A stretch of DNA of 64,000 nt, taken from NCBI RefSeq assembly GCF_003096015.2, contig NZ_CP029185.2, positions 2,018,001-2,082,000 on the forward strand, in the 5' to 3' direction. Of the stretch, positions 17,847-26,585 are shown piece after piece; position 1 is the stretch's first letter, and each line of letters begins with the position of its first letter. The DNA comes from Limnobaculum parvum (GTDB taxonomy: Bacteria > Pseudomonadota > Gammaproteobacteria > Enterobacterales > Enterobacteriaceae). Both the position numbers and the translations under genes were made by a program. Below the pieces are notes generated by a model. It was not told the origin of the DNA and ran no database searches. It saw only the letters and a program-made list of their open reading frames with translations.

Positions 17847-19589
17847 GTGAATATACAGGCTCTTTTATCAGATAAAATTACCCAAGCACTCATTGCTGCT
17901 GGTGCACCGGCAGATTGTGAAGCTCAAGTGCGTCAGTCAGCCAAAGCACAGTTTGGTGATTATCAAGCCAATGGCATTATGGCCGTAGCGAAACAGCTCG
18001 GTCTTCCTCCTCGTCAATTGGCTGAGCAGGTATTAACCCATCTGGACCTCTCCCCAATAGCCAACAAAATAGAAATTGCGGGCCCGGGGTTCATTAATAT
18101 CTTTCTGGATCCTGATTGGTTGGCATCTAAGGTAGAGCTGGCATTACAAGACGATAAGTTAAACGTCACACCGGCCCATAAGCAGACAATCGTGGTTGAC
18201 TACTCTGCACCAAATGTTGCTAAAGAAATGCACGTTGGTCACCTGCGCTCAACTATCATTGGCGATGCGGTAGTACGGACACTAGAGTTTCTGGGCCATC
18301 ATGTTATCCGCGCTAACCACGTTGGCGATTGGGGAACTCAGTTTGGGATGCTGATTGCCTATCTGGAAAAGATGGAAAATGAAAACGCGGATAATATGAC
18401 GTTATCCGATCTGGAAGCGTTCTATCGTACCGCCAAGCAGCATTACGATTCCGATCCGGTTTTCGCCGAACGCGCCCGTAAATATGTGGTGAAACTGCAA
18501 GGGGGTGACGAATATTGTCGTTCCATGTGGCGCAAACTGGTCGACGTGACCATGTACCAAAATATCCTTACCTATCAGCGTCTAAATGTTACCTTAACCG
18601 TTAATGACATTATGGGCGAAAGTATCTATAACGCGATGCTACCCGGTATCGTGGCTGACCTGAAAGCCAAAAGCCTAGCGGTAGAAAGTGAAGGCGCTAT
18701 CGTGGTTTACCTTGATGAATTCAAGAATAAAGAAGGTGAACCAATGGGGGTTATCGTTCAGAAAAATGACGGTGGTTTCCTGTATACCACAACCGACATA
18801 GCCTGTGCCAAATACCGTTATGAAACCTTAGGTGCAGAACGCGTTCTTTACTATATTGACTCACGCCAGCATCAACACCTGATGCAAGCATGGACCATCG
18901 TGCGTAAAGCTGGCTATATTCCTGACAGTGTTACGCTGGAACACCATATGTTTGGCATGATGCTAGGCAAAGATGGCAAACCCTTTAAAACCCGCTCCGG
19001 TGGCACGATCAAGCTTTCTGACTTGCTGGATGAAGCGATTGAGAATGCTGACACTAAGTTGCACAATCTGATTCTTGAAAAGAATCCAGACATGCAGCCC
19101 GATGAACTGAAAGAAGTGATCAACGCCGTTGGTATTGGTGCCGTTAAGTATTCTGATTTATCCAAAAACCGTACCACTGATTATGTGTTCGATTGGGACA
19201 TTATGTTAGCGCTGGAAGGCAACACCGCACCTTATATGCAGTATGCCTATACTCGCGTAGCCTCTATTTTCAAACGTGCTGGTATTGATGAAAGTAAACT
19301 AGCGGGTGCGTTAAAGATTGTTGATGAGCGAGAAAAAGCACTGGCTACTCGTCTGATGCAATTTGAAGAAACCCTCTACACCGTGGCTCGTGAAGGTACA
19401 CCGCATGTTATGTGCACTTACCTGTACGATGTAGCGGGTCTGTTCTCTGGCTTCTATGAAAACTGCCCAATCCTAACTGCTGATGATGAAAACACTCGTC
19501 AGAGCCGTCTGAAATTAGCCGCACTCACTGCCCGCACATTGAAACTGGGTCTGGATACGCTGGGTATCCAAACGGTTGAACGAATGTAA
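17847..19589 (+). CDS. argS: Arginyl-tRNA synthetase
   Basis: A 580-residue class I aminoacyl-tRNA synthetase (576 in E. coli). The HIGH motif reads HVGH in SAPNVAKEMHVGHLRSTIIGD near residue 130. The N-terminal Add-1 tRNA-recognition domain (residues 1-110) and C-terminal DALR anticodon-binding domain are present; ArgRS lacks a canonical KMSKS lysine, as here. The start is GTG 17847, as in E. coli, preceded by TAAGG. It is monocistronic with its own terminator. Confidence 0.97.
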   Translation: MNIQALLSDKITQALIAAGAPADCEAQVRQSAKAQFGDYQANGIMAVAKQLGLPPRQLAEQVLTHLDLSPIANKIEIAGPGFINIFLDPDWLASKVELALQDDKLNVTPAHKQTIVVDYSAPNVAKEMHVGHLRSTIIGDAVVRTLEFLGHHVIRANHVGDWGTQFGMLIAYLEKMENENADNMTLSDLEAFYRTAKQHYDSDPVFAERARKYVVKLQGGDEYCRSMWRKLVDVTMYQNILTYQRLNVTLTVNDIMGESIYNAMLPGIVADLKAKSLAVESEGAIVVYLDEFKNKEGEPMGVIVQKNDGGFLYTTTDIACAKYRYETLGAERVLYYIDSRQHQHLMQAWTIVRKAGYIPDSVTLEHHMFGMMLGKDGKPFKTRSGGTIKLSDLLDEAIENADTKLHNLILEKNPDMQPDELKEVINAVGIGAVKYSDLSKNRTTDYVFDWDIMLALEGNTAPYMQYAYTRVASIFKRAGIDESKLAGALKIVDEREKALATRLMQFEETLYTVAREGTPHVMCTYLYDVAGLFSGFYENCPILTADDENTRQSRLKLAALTARTLKLGLDTLGIQTVERM

Positions 19590-19612
19590 GGTATTGTTAT
19601 TTATTCAGTTAC

Positions 19613-19639
19613 AATAAAGGCGCCATTGGCGCCTTTATT
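19613..19639 (+). terminator. Intrinsic terminator after argS
   Basis: A 12-bp perfect stem (aataaaggcgcc with ggcgcctttatt) and a 3-nt loop, 23 nt past the argS stop. It is symmetrical, so it may also act on transcripts coming from murJ. Confidence 0.85.
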
Positions 19640-19736
19640 ATTAATCATGTGCTTACTTTTCAGCTGCTGAGTATATTCCCCGGCAAACAGCCAAGTAATC
19701 GGCCGGGAGGACTTAACTCCCAACAGACATTTAACA

Positions 19737-21272
19737 TTACGCTATCCGACGGGCAAAATCCCGAATACGGAAACCCAATAACCCTAATGTGCCGAAATAG
19801 GCCACTACCCCAACCGCTACCACCAGTAACAGGCGTAATATGCGCATCGACATATGACCGATGTCCCAAGCTGGCATAATATAGACCATACCTATCAACG
19901 CTGCCGTCATCACTAAAAGCGCAGTCATCAGCTTAAGGAAAAAGATACCCCAGCCTGCTTTTGGTTGAAAATATTTGCGTTTATTCAACTGCCAGAACAG
20001 CAAGCTCGCATTCAGACAGGCGGCAATACCAATCGACAGGGCTAAGCCAGCATGTTTCAACGGACCAATAAACGCCAAGTTCATCAGTTGGGTGGCAATC
20101 AATGTGAAAATAGCAATTCTGACCGGGGTTTTAATATCCTGACGGGAATAAAACCCCGGAGCCAGAACTTTAACCAAAATCAGCCCCATCAACCCGACTG
20201 AATATGCAATCAGCGCCTGACGCGTCATCATTGCATCGTGGGCATTAAATTGCCCATACTGGAACAGCGATTTAATCAATGGTTCAGAGATAACCCCAAG
20301 CGCCACGGAGCAAGGTAATGCTAATAAAAAGCAGAGGCGTAGCCCCCAATCCATTAAGCTGGAGTACTCTTCGGCATTACCACTGGAAAAACTTTTCGCT
20401 AACGAAGGTAATAAGATAGTACCTAACGCAACCCCTAACACCCCAGATGGCAACTCCATTAGCCGGTCAGCATAATACATCCAAGACACAGAACCCGACG
20501 CCAGAAATGAAGCAAAAATAGTATTAATGATCAGCGAAATTTGACTCACCGATACACCCAGAATAGCGGGTCCCATCTGTTTCATCACTCGCCAAACACC
20601 GCTATCTCTCAAGTTAAGACGCGGCAAAACCAACATACCTATTTTTTTCAAATGAGGTAATTGATAGAGCAGTTGAAGAATGCCCCCCACGACTACAGCC
20701 CAGGCCAACGCCATAATGGGAGGATTAAAGTAAGGCGCACCAAATAAAGCAAAACCAATCATACTCACGTTTAACAGCGTAGGAGCGAATGCCGGTACGG
20801 AAAAGCGGTTCCAAGTATTGAGTATTGCTCCAGCTAACGAAGCCAGCGATATCAGAAAAATATAGGGAAAGGTCACTCTTAGCAATTGCGTGGTTAAAGC
20901 AAACTTATCTAGGTCATCAGTAAATCCCGGCGCAGTGACCCAAATGACCCACGGAGCGGCGACAATACCCAGAAAAGTCACCAGCGCTAATATCAGCGTT
21001 AGCAGGCCTGATACGTAGGCTATAAAGGTTCTCGTAGCTTCTTCACCCTGCTGGGTTTTATATTCCGCCAAAATAGGAACAAACGCTTGAGAGAATGCCC
21101 CTTCAGCAAAAATACGCCGCAGCAAATTAGGTAACTTAAAGGCGACAAAAAAGGCATCCGTTGCCATTCCGGCACCAAATGCCCGCGCTACGATCGCATC
21201 ACGGGCAAATCCCAGTATCCGTGACGCCATAGTCATTGAGCTGACTGCGGCAAGTGATTTTAATAAATTCAT
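19737..21272 (-). CDS. murJ: Lipid II flippase MurJ
   Basis: A 511-residue MOP-superfamily protein with about 14 membrane helices that flips the peptidoglycan precursor lipid II to the periplasmic face. N-terminal MNLLKSLAAVSSMTMASRILGFARDAI and AFFVAFKLPNLLRRIFAEGAFSQAF are diagnostic, with the essential basic residues in the RRIFAEG segment. In E. coli mviM precedes murJ; here yceH is the next gene upstream and mviM is absent. Confidence 0.96.
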   Translation of the reverse strand: MNLLKSLAAVSSMTMASRILGFARDAIVARAFGAGMATDAFFVAFKLPNLLRRIFAEGAFSQAFVPILAEYKTQQGEEATRTFIAYVSGLLTLILALVTFLGIVAAPWVIWVTAPGFTDDLDKFALTTQLLRVTFPYIFLISLASLAGAILNTWNRFSVPAFAPTLLNVSMIGFALFGAPYFNPPIMALAWAVVVGGILQLLYQLPHLKKIGMLVLPRLNLRDSGVWRVMKQMGPAILGVSVSQISLIINTIFASFLASGSVSWMYYADRLMELPSGVLGVALGTILLPSLAKSFSSGNAEEYSSLMDWGLRLCFLLALPCSVALGVISEPLIKSLFQYGQFNAHDAMMTRQALIAYSVGLMGLILVKVLAPGFYSRQDIKTPVRIAIFTLIATQLMNLAFIGPLKHAGLALSIGIAACLNASLLFWQLNKRKYFQPKAGWGIFFLKLMTALLVMTAALIGMVYIMPAWDIGHMSMRILRLLLVVAVGVVAYFGTLGLLGFRIRDFARRIA

Positions 21273-21471
21273 GTAATTAAACGGTTCTTATTAATGGCAT
21301 CGCTGACTGTGCGATGGCTGACTGTGGCGTAGTGTACGGTTAGTCCGTTGAATCACCAATCTAAAAGCGTATAAAAATATGATTTTCACTCTGCCAGAAA
21401 ACATTTAACATACATGAATTTATCTAACCAATTGATTTAATGAACTTTAGATTAAATGATAGCATCAAAAA

Positions 21472-22137
21472 TTAACCTGCTAAGATCTCAAACTTCTCGT
21501 TCAGAATCGTCAATTGCTGCTTCAGTAAGGCGACCTCACTCTCTAACTGCTGTACCCGTTCACTTAACGCTTCAGAGGTTTCTGACGATCTATTTTCTGT
21601 CGCTGAACTGAAGGAGGCTGCATCAACGGGTCCACTAAATAAATGAGCATAGCGGCTCTCTCTTCTACCCGGTTCTCTCGCTAGCTTTACAGCATAGGGC
21701 CCATCTTCTCGATTGGATAAGCCTTCCAGTACCTGTTCAACGTCACTAATATCCGAAAACTCATACATCCGATTTGAACGGGTTCTCAATTCACCCGGGG
21801 TTTGAGGGCCGCGCAATAACAGCAAACAGACGACCGCCAGCTCAGCAGGGGATAATTTAAAATCACCAAACTCGGTATTACAAAATCGATGAACATATTT
21901 GGCAACTCGTCCACCCATTCCGCTGGCGGTACGTACCAGAAACTTTTTCTGTAGGCTGTCCAATGTCTCCTGAATTTCCAGTTCGCTTAAATCCATGACT
22001 GGCTCACGGCTGGTTTTCTGGTTACAGGCGGCCATTAAGCTGTTTAGTGATAAAGGATACTGGTCTGGTGTAGTGACCTCTTTTTCCAGCATACTGCCGA
22101 TAACCCGAGCTTCACTATCCGTTAATAGATATTTCAT
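21472..22137 (-). CDS. yceH: YceH family protein (UPF0502)
   Basis: A 221-residue protein with two winged-helix-like domains: MKYLLTDSEARVIGSMLEKEVTTPDQYPLS at the start and RGPQTPGELRTRSNRMYEFSD near residue 120. A C-terminal coiled coil (LSERVQQLESEVALLKQQL) follows. Function unknown. The start at 22137 has AAGGAG upstream; the extra 10 codons of the longer frame overlap rimJ. It follows rimJ by 11 nt, as in E. coli. Confidence 0.92.
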   Translation of the reverse strand: MKYLLTDSEARVIGSMLEKEVTTPDQYPLSLNSLMAACNQKTSREPVMDLSELEIQETLDSLQKKFLVRTASGMGGRVAKYVHRFCNTEFGDFKLSPAELAVVCLLLLRGPQTPGELRTRSNRMYEFSDISDVEQVLEGLSNREDGPYAVKLAREPGRRESRYAHLFSGPVDAASFSSATENRSSETSEALSERVQQLESEVALLKQQLTILNEKFEILAG

Positions 22138-22148
22138 CCGTAGACTCC

Positions 22149-22733
22149 TTAAATCGTCGGTTTCCAATCAAGGTTCGTCAGGGCCATCATGACGTGATCC
22201 TGCCAGTTTCCATCAATTCGCAGGTATTGTTTAGCATACCCTTCACGTTCAAAACCTAATCGTAATAATAAATTCCCACTACGGTGATTATGGGGCATAT
22301 AGTTAGCCATTATTCGATGCATTCTCTGTTGGTTAAGCATATAGCGTAATACTGGCTGTAGAGCCTCATACATTAACCCCTGACCTTCCCACTTTTGCCC
22401 AAGGGAATAGCCCAAAATACAGGCATGAAAATCCCCCCGGATGACATTACTAAAATTTGCAACGCCTCTGACTTCTTTTTCATCGGCATCAAGTAAGAGG
22501 AAATAATAGGCATTCCCCTGCTTATGCAACTCATTAATCAGATTTAACCGAACCTGCCAACCAGAAGGATAACCATAGCTCTGATCACGCACGGGCTCCC
22601 AAGGCTTCAGGAACGCCCGATTCTCAGTATAATAATCTGCAAGCCGGTAGGCATCACGTTCGCAGGCAAGGCGTACCGTCAGTCGGTCCGTAGTTAATGA
22701 TACCTTAGGAACATTCGAACGATAGCCAAACAT
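22149..22733 (-). CDS. rimJ: Ribosomal protein alanine N-acetyltransferase RimJ
   Basis: A 194-residue GNAT-family enzyme that acetylates the N-terminal alanine of ribosomal protein S5. LTTDRLTVRLACERDA at the start, the acetyl-CoA loop QKWEGQGLMYEAL near residue 113, and NHRSGNLLLRLGFEREGYAK are typical of RimJ. It is divergent from mdtH and upstream of yceH, as in E. coli. Confidence 0.94.
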   Translation of the reverse strand: MFGYRSNVPKVSLTTDRLTVRLACERDAYRLADYYTENRAFLKPWEPVRDQSYGYPSGWQVRLNLINELHKQGNAYYFLLLDADEKEVRGVANFSNVIRGDFHACILGYSLGQKWEGQGLMYEALQPVLRYMLNQQRMHRIMANYMPHNHRSGNLLLRLGFEREGYAKQYLRIDGNWQDHVMMALTNLDWKPTI

Positions 22734-22874
22734 CCGGGCCCCCTTATAAAAAATGAAAAGACAGCATTAAATGACAAAGATAGTGTACTAAATTGGTATC
22801 GTTATTCAGTAATAAAGTTCAAAATAGCCAAAGAATTCCCTCCTGTGTATTTATTTTTCGCTGACGGTGAAATT

Positions 22875-24080
22875 ATGCCTCGGGTATCGCGAGTCAGAAG
22901 CTTAGGTAAGTATTTTCTATTATTAGATAACCTGCTAGTTGTTCTTGGTTTTTTTGTCGTTTTCCCGCTCATTTCAATTCGATTTGTTGACCAACTTGGC
23001 TGGGCCGCATTAGTGGTTGGTATAGCTTTAGGGCTGCGTCAGTTGCTGCAACAGGGGTTGGGGATTTTTGGTGGCGCGCTGGCAGACCGTTTCGGTGCCA
23101 AACCGATGATTGTTAGCGGTATGCTGTTACGCGCTGCCGGTTTCGCAACCATGGCGTTAGCCGATCAGCCTTGGATTTTGATTTTCTCCTGCGCCCTTTC
23201 TGCTTTTGGCGGCACGTTGTTTGACCCACCACGCGTAGCCTTAGTGATTAAGTTAACCCGACCTCATGAACGCGGCCGTTTCTATTCTCTATTAATGATG
23301 CAGGACAGCGCCGGGGTCGTGATTGGGGCGCTATTAGGTAGTTGGCTTCTACGTTATAACTTTCACTGGGTTTGTTGGTTTGGTGCCGCGTTCTTCGTCC
23401 TGGCCGCCGCGCTAAACGCGTTTGTATTACCGGCCTATCGAGTTTCTACCTCGGTACGCGCGCCAATCATGAACGGGATTAAAACGGCAGTAAAGGACAG
23501 CTACTTCCGTCGCTATGTACTGACTCTCACCGGGTATTATGTGTTATCTATTCAGGTGATGTTAATGCTGCCTTTACTGGTAAACGAAGTTTCTGGTGCG
23601 CCAGAGACAATACGGTGGATGTATCTGATTCAGGCGATTCTCTCACTTTCCCTGCTCTATCCCATTGCGCGTTGGAGTGAGAAATATTTTCGCCTCGACC
23701 AACGTTTAATGGTGGGTTTATTATTAATGACCTTTAGCTTGATGCCATTAGGGTTTGTCCATTCACTTTCCGGTATTCTGGCTCTAATTTTCTTTTTCTA
23801 TCTTGGCTTAATTATTGCTGAACCGGCACGCGAAACGTTAAGCGCATCCCTGTCAAATCCTCAAGCTCGTGCTAGCTATATGGGGTTTAGCAAATTGGGT
23901 TTAGCTTTCGGCGGGGCCATTGGTTATACCGGCGGTGGATGGCTGTACGATATTGGACATGAAATGAATCTGCCTGAAGTTCCTTGGTTGCTTTTAGGCG
24001 TAATTGGGATAAGCACTGCACTGGCGCTGCACCGTCAATTCACCCCTAGGAGTATAAACACCAACGCCATGGTATCGTGA
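22875..24080 (+). CDS. mdtH: Multidrug efflux MFS transporter MdtH
   Basis: A 401-residue, 12-helix major-facilitator protein closely matching E. coli MdtH (YceL), associated with norfloxacin and enoxacin efflux. The MFS motif A loop reads GGALADRFGAKP near residue 70, and FDPPRVALV lies near 115. The frame is open 10 codons further 5', but ATG 22875 (MPRVSRVRSLGKYFLLLDN) fits the family. It is followed by yceB. In E. coli grxB lies between them; it is missing here. Confidence 0.94.
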   Translation: MPRVSRVRSLGKYFLLLDNLLVVLGFFVVFPLISIRFVDQLGWAALVVGIALGLRQLLQQGLGIFGGALADRFGAKPMIVSGMLLRAAGFATMALADQPWILIFSCALSAFGGTLFDPPRVALVIKLTRPHERGRFYSLLMMQDSAGVVIGALLGSWLLRYNFHWVCWFGAAFFVLAAALNAFVLPAYRVSTSVRAPIMNGIKTAVKDSYFRRYVLTLTGYYVLSIQVMLMLPLLVNEVSGAPETIRWMYLIQAILSLSLLYPIARWSEKYFRLDQRLMVGLLLMTFSLMPLGFVHSLSGILALIFFFYLGLIIAEPARETLSASLSNPQARASYMGFSKLGLAFGGAIGYTGGGWLYDIGHEMNLPEVPWLLLGVIGISTALALHRQFTPRSINTNAMVS

Positions 24081-24173
24081 TATATTCTGAACGGATTTAA
24101 GTTTGCTCTGTCTATAAGGGAGTTGCTACTCTATAGCGAAATGGACTGTTTGATTGATTTTATAAGGGTGAGT

Positions 24174-24743
24174 ATGTTTAGAATTTTTTCCCGCGTTTGT
24201 GCCGTGCTGGTTATTGGACTGCTATTTGGTTGTAATCAAGTCTCTCAATATGCTTTAAGCGAGCAATCGATTAATAACTATTTAGCCAGCCATTCCGATA
24301 AAGCATCACGCAGCTTCAACTTGAGCGGTCTGATTAATGCCGATCTGTCCCTGAATAATCTGAATGCTAAAATTGGTCGTGATATCCCAAATAAGGTGAC
24401 ACTATCCGGTAACGCCGTGTTTGCTATTTCGTCTATTTTAGGCAATCAAGATGCGAATCTTCAGCTAACCATCAATGCCCGCCCGGACTTTGACCCAGTA
24501 AAAGGCGCTGTTTATCTGAAAGATCTGGAACTGGCAGATTACGATCTGAAAACCACGCAGGGCGCAGTGAAAAATGTGAAAACCTTTATACCGCTGCTAA
24601 ACAGCGCGCTGCAACTCTATTTCAATGACCAACCGGTATACGTTCTGAATCCGTCTAACAGTGTGTTAGAAGCGACGGCACAAAAACTGGCCAAAGGTAT
24701 TAAAGTAGAAGAAGGCAAACTGGTTTTCGACTTTACCAAATAA
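24174..24743 (+). CDS. yceB: YceB lipoprotein (DUF1439)
   Basis: A 189-residue lipoprotein with a lipobox GLLFGC, Cys near residue 20. The mature part contains the DUF1439 pattern LSEQSINNYLASH, KVTLSGNAVFAISSILG and LKDLELADYDLKT, as in E. coli YceB. It may act in the cell envelope; its function is unknown. The start at 24174 has AAGGGTG upstream. It follows mdtH and ends at a strong terminator. Confidence 0.87.
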   Translation: MFRIFSRVCAVLVIGLLFGCNQVSQYALSEQSINNYLASHSDKASRSFNLSGLINADLSLNNLNAKIGRDIPNKVTLSGNAVFAISSILGNQDANLQLTINARPDFDPVKGAVYLKDLELADYDLKTTQGAVKNVKTFIPLLNSALQLYFNDQPVYVLNPSNSVLEATAQKLAKGIKVEEGKLVFDFTK

Positions 24744-24755
24744 AGTAATAGCATT

Positions 24756-24792
24756 AAAAAAGGCGCATACAGAAAATCTGATGCGCCTTTTT
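24756..24792 (+). terminator. Intrinsic terminator between yceB and rlmG
   Basis: A 12-bp stem (aaaaaggcgcat with atgcgccttttt) with a 12-nt loop. It lies between convergent genes and has A- and T-runs at both ends, so it probably works in both directions. Confidence 0.8.
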
Positions 24793-24805
24793 ATTGTTTT
24801 TCAAT

Positions 24806-25981
24806 TCAGCTTTGACGGCTCTTTCTTGGTGCCTTTACCGAGCGCAAAATAACAAATTTCTTATTGGATGCCAGTAATTCACAGTTGCCGAACAGACGTT
24901 TCAGCTTTTGATGATATCCCAGATGGCGATTGCCAATAATACGCAGCTCGCCACCAATCGCCAGACAGCGTTTAGCATCATTAAACATCTGCCAGGCAAT
25001 GTAGTCCGTCACCGAGTGATGCTGATGAAACGGCGGATTACACACAATCCCCTGCAAACTGTTACGTTCAACATTCGCTAGCGAATACTCAGCCTCAAAG
25101 AAGCAACGTTCGATATCCTGTGGACGGTTTTCTTCTACGTTTAACCGGCTCGACTCCACCGCCATAAAGGACTCATCGCGGAAAATTACCTCAGCGTCAG
25201 GATTCTGCGCCAGCAAGCCAAGCCCCAAAACCCCATTGCCGCAGCCTAAATCCACCAGAGTTCCGGTTAAACCGGACGGTAGATGCTCAGAAAAGAAGCG
25301 AGCGCCAATATCCAGAGCGGTGCGGGAAAAAACGTTAGGATAGTTATGGATAAGATAGTCAGTTCCATCAATAGGCCAACTGACTAACTCATTAAACGGT
25401 GCAACTTCCGACTGGTTAAACTGACAGAAAATCAGACGCGCCTTTTTCCAAGCTAGGCTGGTGTGGGTTGGTCCAAGAATCTTCTCAAACAGCTGTAGCG
25501 TGGAGGTGTGGATATCTCGCGTTTTCCCAGCGGCAATAATTTGAGTATCTTCCCCTACCACTTCCCGAAGCGCATACAGTTGCTGTTCCAGCAGTGCAAG
25601 GGCTTTAGGCACTTTAATCAGCACCACGGCGGGTTTATCCGACAATGGCGTCACGCTGTCAATAAAGCTGACGTTATCAGCAGACAAGCCGTTTAGCTGA
25701 AAATTTCGCAACGTCGCCAGTTGGCTAACGTAGGAATCACCATAGCTTACCGGATGGTACTGATGCAATTCACAGGCTAAAGCACCAAAAGTATCATTCA
25801 GGATGAGAACCGGCCCTTCCACCAGTTTTTGCTTATCGACGGTATTAATCAAATATTCATCCGCAGCATCCCAGGCTTGCAAGCTGCTGGCGGTATCAAA
25901 TTCGGGATAACGCGCTAACGACAAATGGGCAAATACGGAGGGTGCCAGTTCTGATTCATCACTGCTAATAGCGATTTCCAT
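24806..25981 (-). CDS. rlmG: 23S rRNA (guanine-1835-N2)-methyltransferase RlmG
   Basis: A 391-residue two-domain methyltransferase that modifies G1835 of 23S rRNA. The SAM motif DLGCGNGVLGLGL is near residue 250 and the catalytic NPPFHQHHSVTDY near 315. Homology with E. coli RlmG (378 residues) starts shortly after the N-terminus. Several ATGs are available; 25981 is chosen because GAAGGA lies about 10 nt upstream and it directly follows the ycdY stop. ATG 25990, overlapping that stop as ATGAATGA, is the alternative. In E. coli rlmG is not next to ycdY. Confidence 0.92.
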   Translation of the reverse strand: MEIAISSDESELAPSVFAHLSLARYPEFDTASSLQAWDAADEYLINTVDKQKLVEGPVLILNDTFGALACELHQYHPVSYGDSYVSQLATLRNFQLNGLSADNVSFIDSVTPLSDKPAVVLIKVPKALALLEQQLYALREVVGEDTQIIAAGKTRDIHTSTLQLFEKILGPTHTSLAWKKARLIFCQFNQSEVAPFNELVSWPIDGTDYLIHNYPNVFSRTALDIGARFFSEHLPSGLTGTLVDLGCGNGVLGLGLLAQNPDAEVIFRDESFMAVESSRLNVEENRPQDIERCFFEAEYSLANVERNSLQGIVCNPPFHQHHSVTDYIAWQMFNDAKRCLAIGGELRIIGNRHLGYHQKLKRLFGNCELLASNKKFVILRSVKAPRKSRQS

Positions 25982-25982
25982 C

Positions 25983-26549
25983 TCATTCATTTCCTTCATC
26001 AGCGGAAACTTCAGCCAGCTCATCACGCATTGCTTGTATCGCTTCTCGCGTCACCGTGGATAAGGTGCGGAAGAAAGCCGTTGTGGCATGTGCTTCCATT
26101 TTACCCAGAAAACGCCCACACCACGGCAACAAATAATCATCAAACAGTGCCAGTTGAGCCTGTACTTCGTCAGACTCCAAAGCATTATCTTCAATCCACG
26201 AGGCCGCCAGCAATAGCAGGCCAAAATGATCGGCTGGTGCTTCGGTTAACGGCATACCGCATTCGGTTAAAAAGTTGCGCGTTGAGGCTTCCCCTGCACC
26301 GTCTTCATAATCCGAACTATAAGGCGAAACGCTGCCCTCGGTGGCAAACATTGCCTGGTAGTCCGCCTCCAGAACCTGACGATCCAATCCCTGTCCCATA
26401 CGGTCCAGCAGATCGTCTTGCTCCAGCGGCCAGTGTTGTTTCAACTTACCGTCCGCCACAAGAGCAAACAACGGATCCAGAACCGGATCCTGAGAACTGC
26501 GATAGAACAGTGAACCCAGAATACGGCAGACTACAGAAAACTCATTCAT
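25983..26549 (-). CDS. ycdY: YcdY, TorD-family chaperone
   Basis: A 188-residue all-helical protein of the TorD/DmsD superfamily, closest to E. coli YcdY (MNEFSxxCRxLGSLxYR at the start, WPLEQDDLL, PADHFGLLLLAASWIED, LPWCGRFLGKMEAHA). YcdY acts as a chaperone for the zinc phosphatase YcdX and is linked to swarming. Here a DUF4139 gene separates it from ycdX, although all are on the same strand. Although a TorD relative, it is not clearly the chaperone of the TorZ encoded 7 kb away. ATG 26549 is preferred over the TTG of the longer frame. Confidence 0.9.
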   Translation of the reverse strand: MNEFSVVCRILGSLFYRSSQDPVLDPLFALVADGKLKQHWPLEQDDLLDRMGQGLDRQVLEADYQAMFATEGSVSPYSSDYEDGAGEASTRNFLTECGMPLTEAPADHFGLLLLAASWIEDNALESDEVQAQLALFDDYLLPWCGRFLGKMEAHATTAFFRTLSTVTREAIQAMRDELAEVSADEGNE

Positions 26550-26585
26550 CAAATTGACCTGTTAACATAAGTAATAAAACAATAA

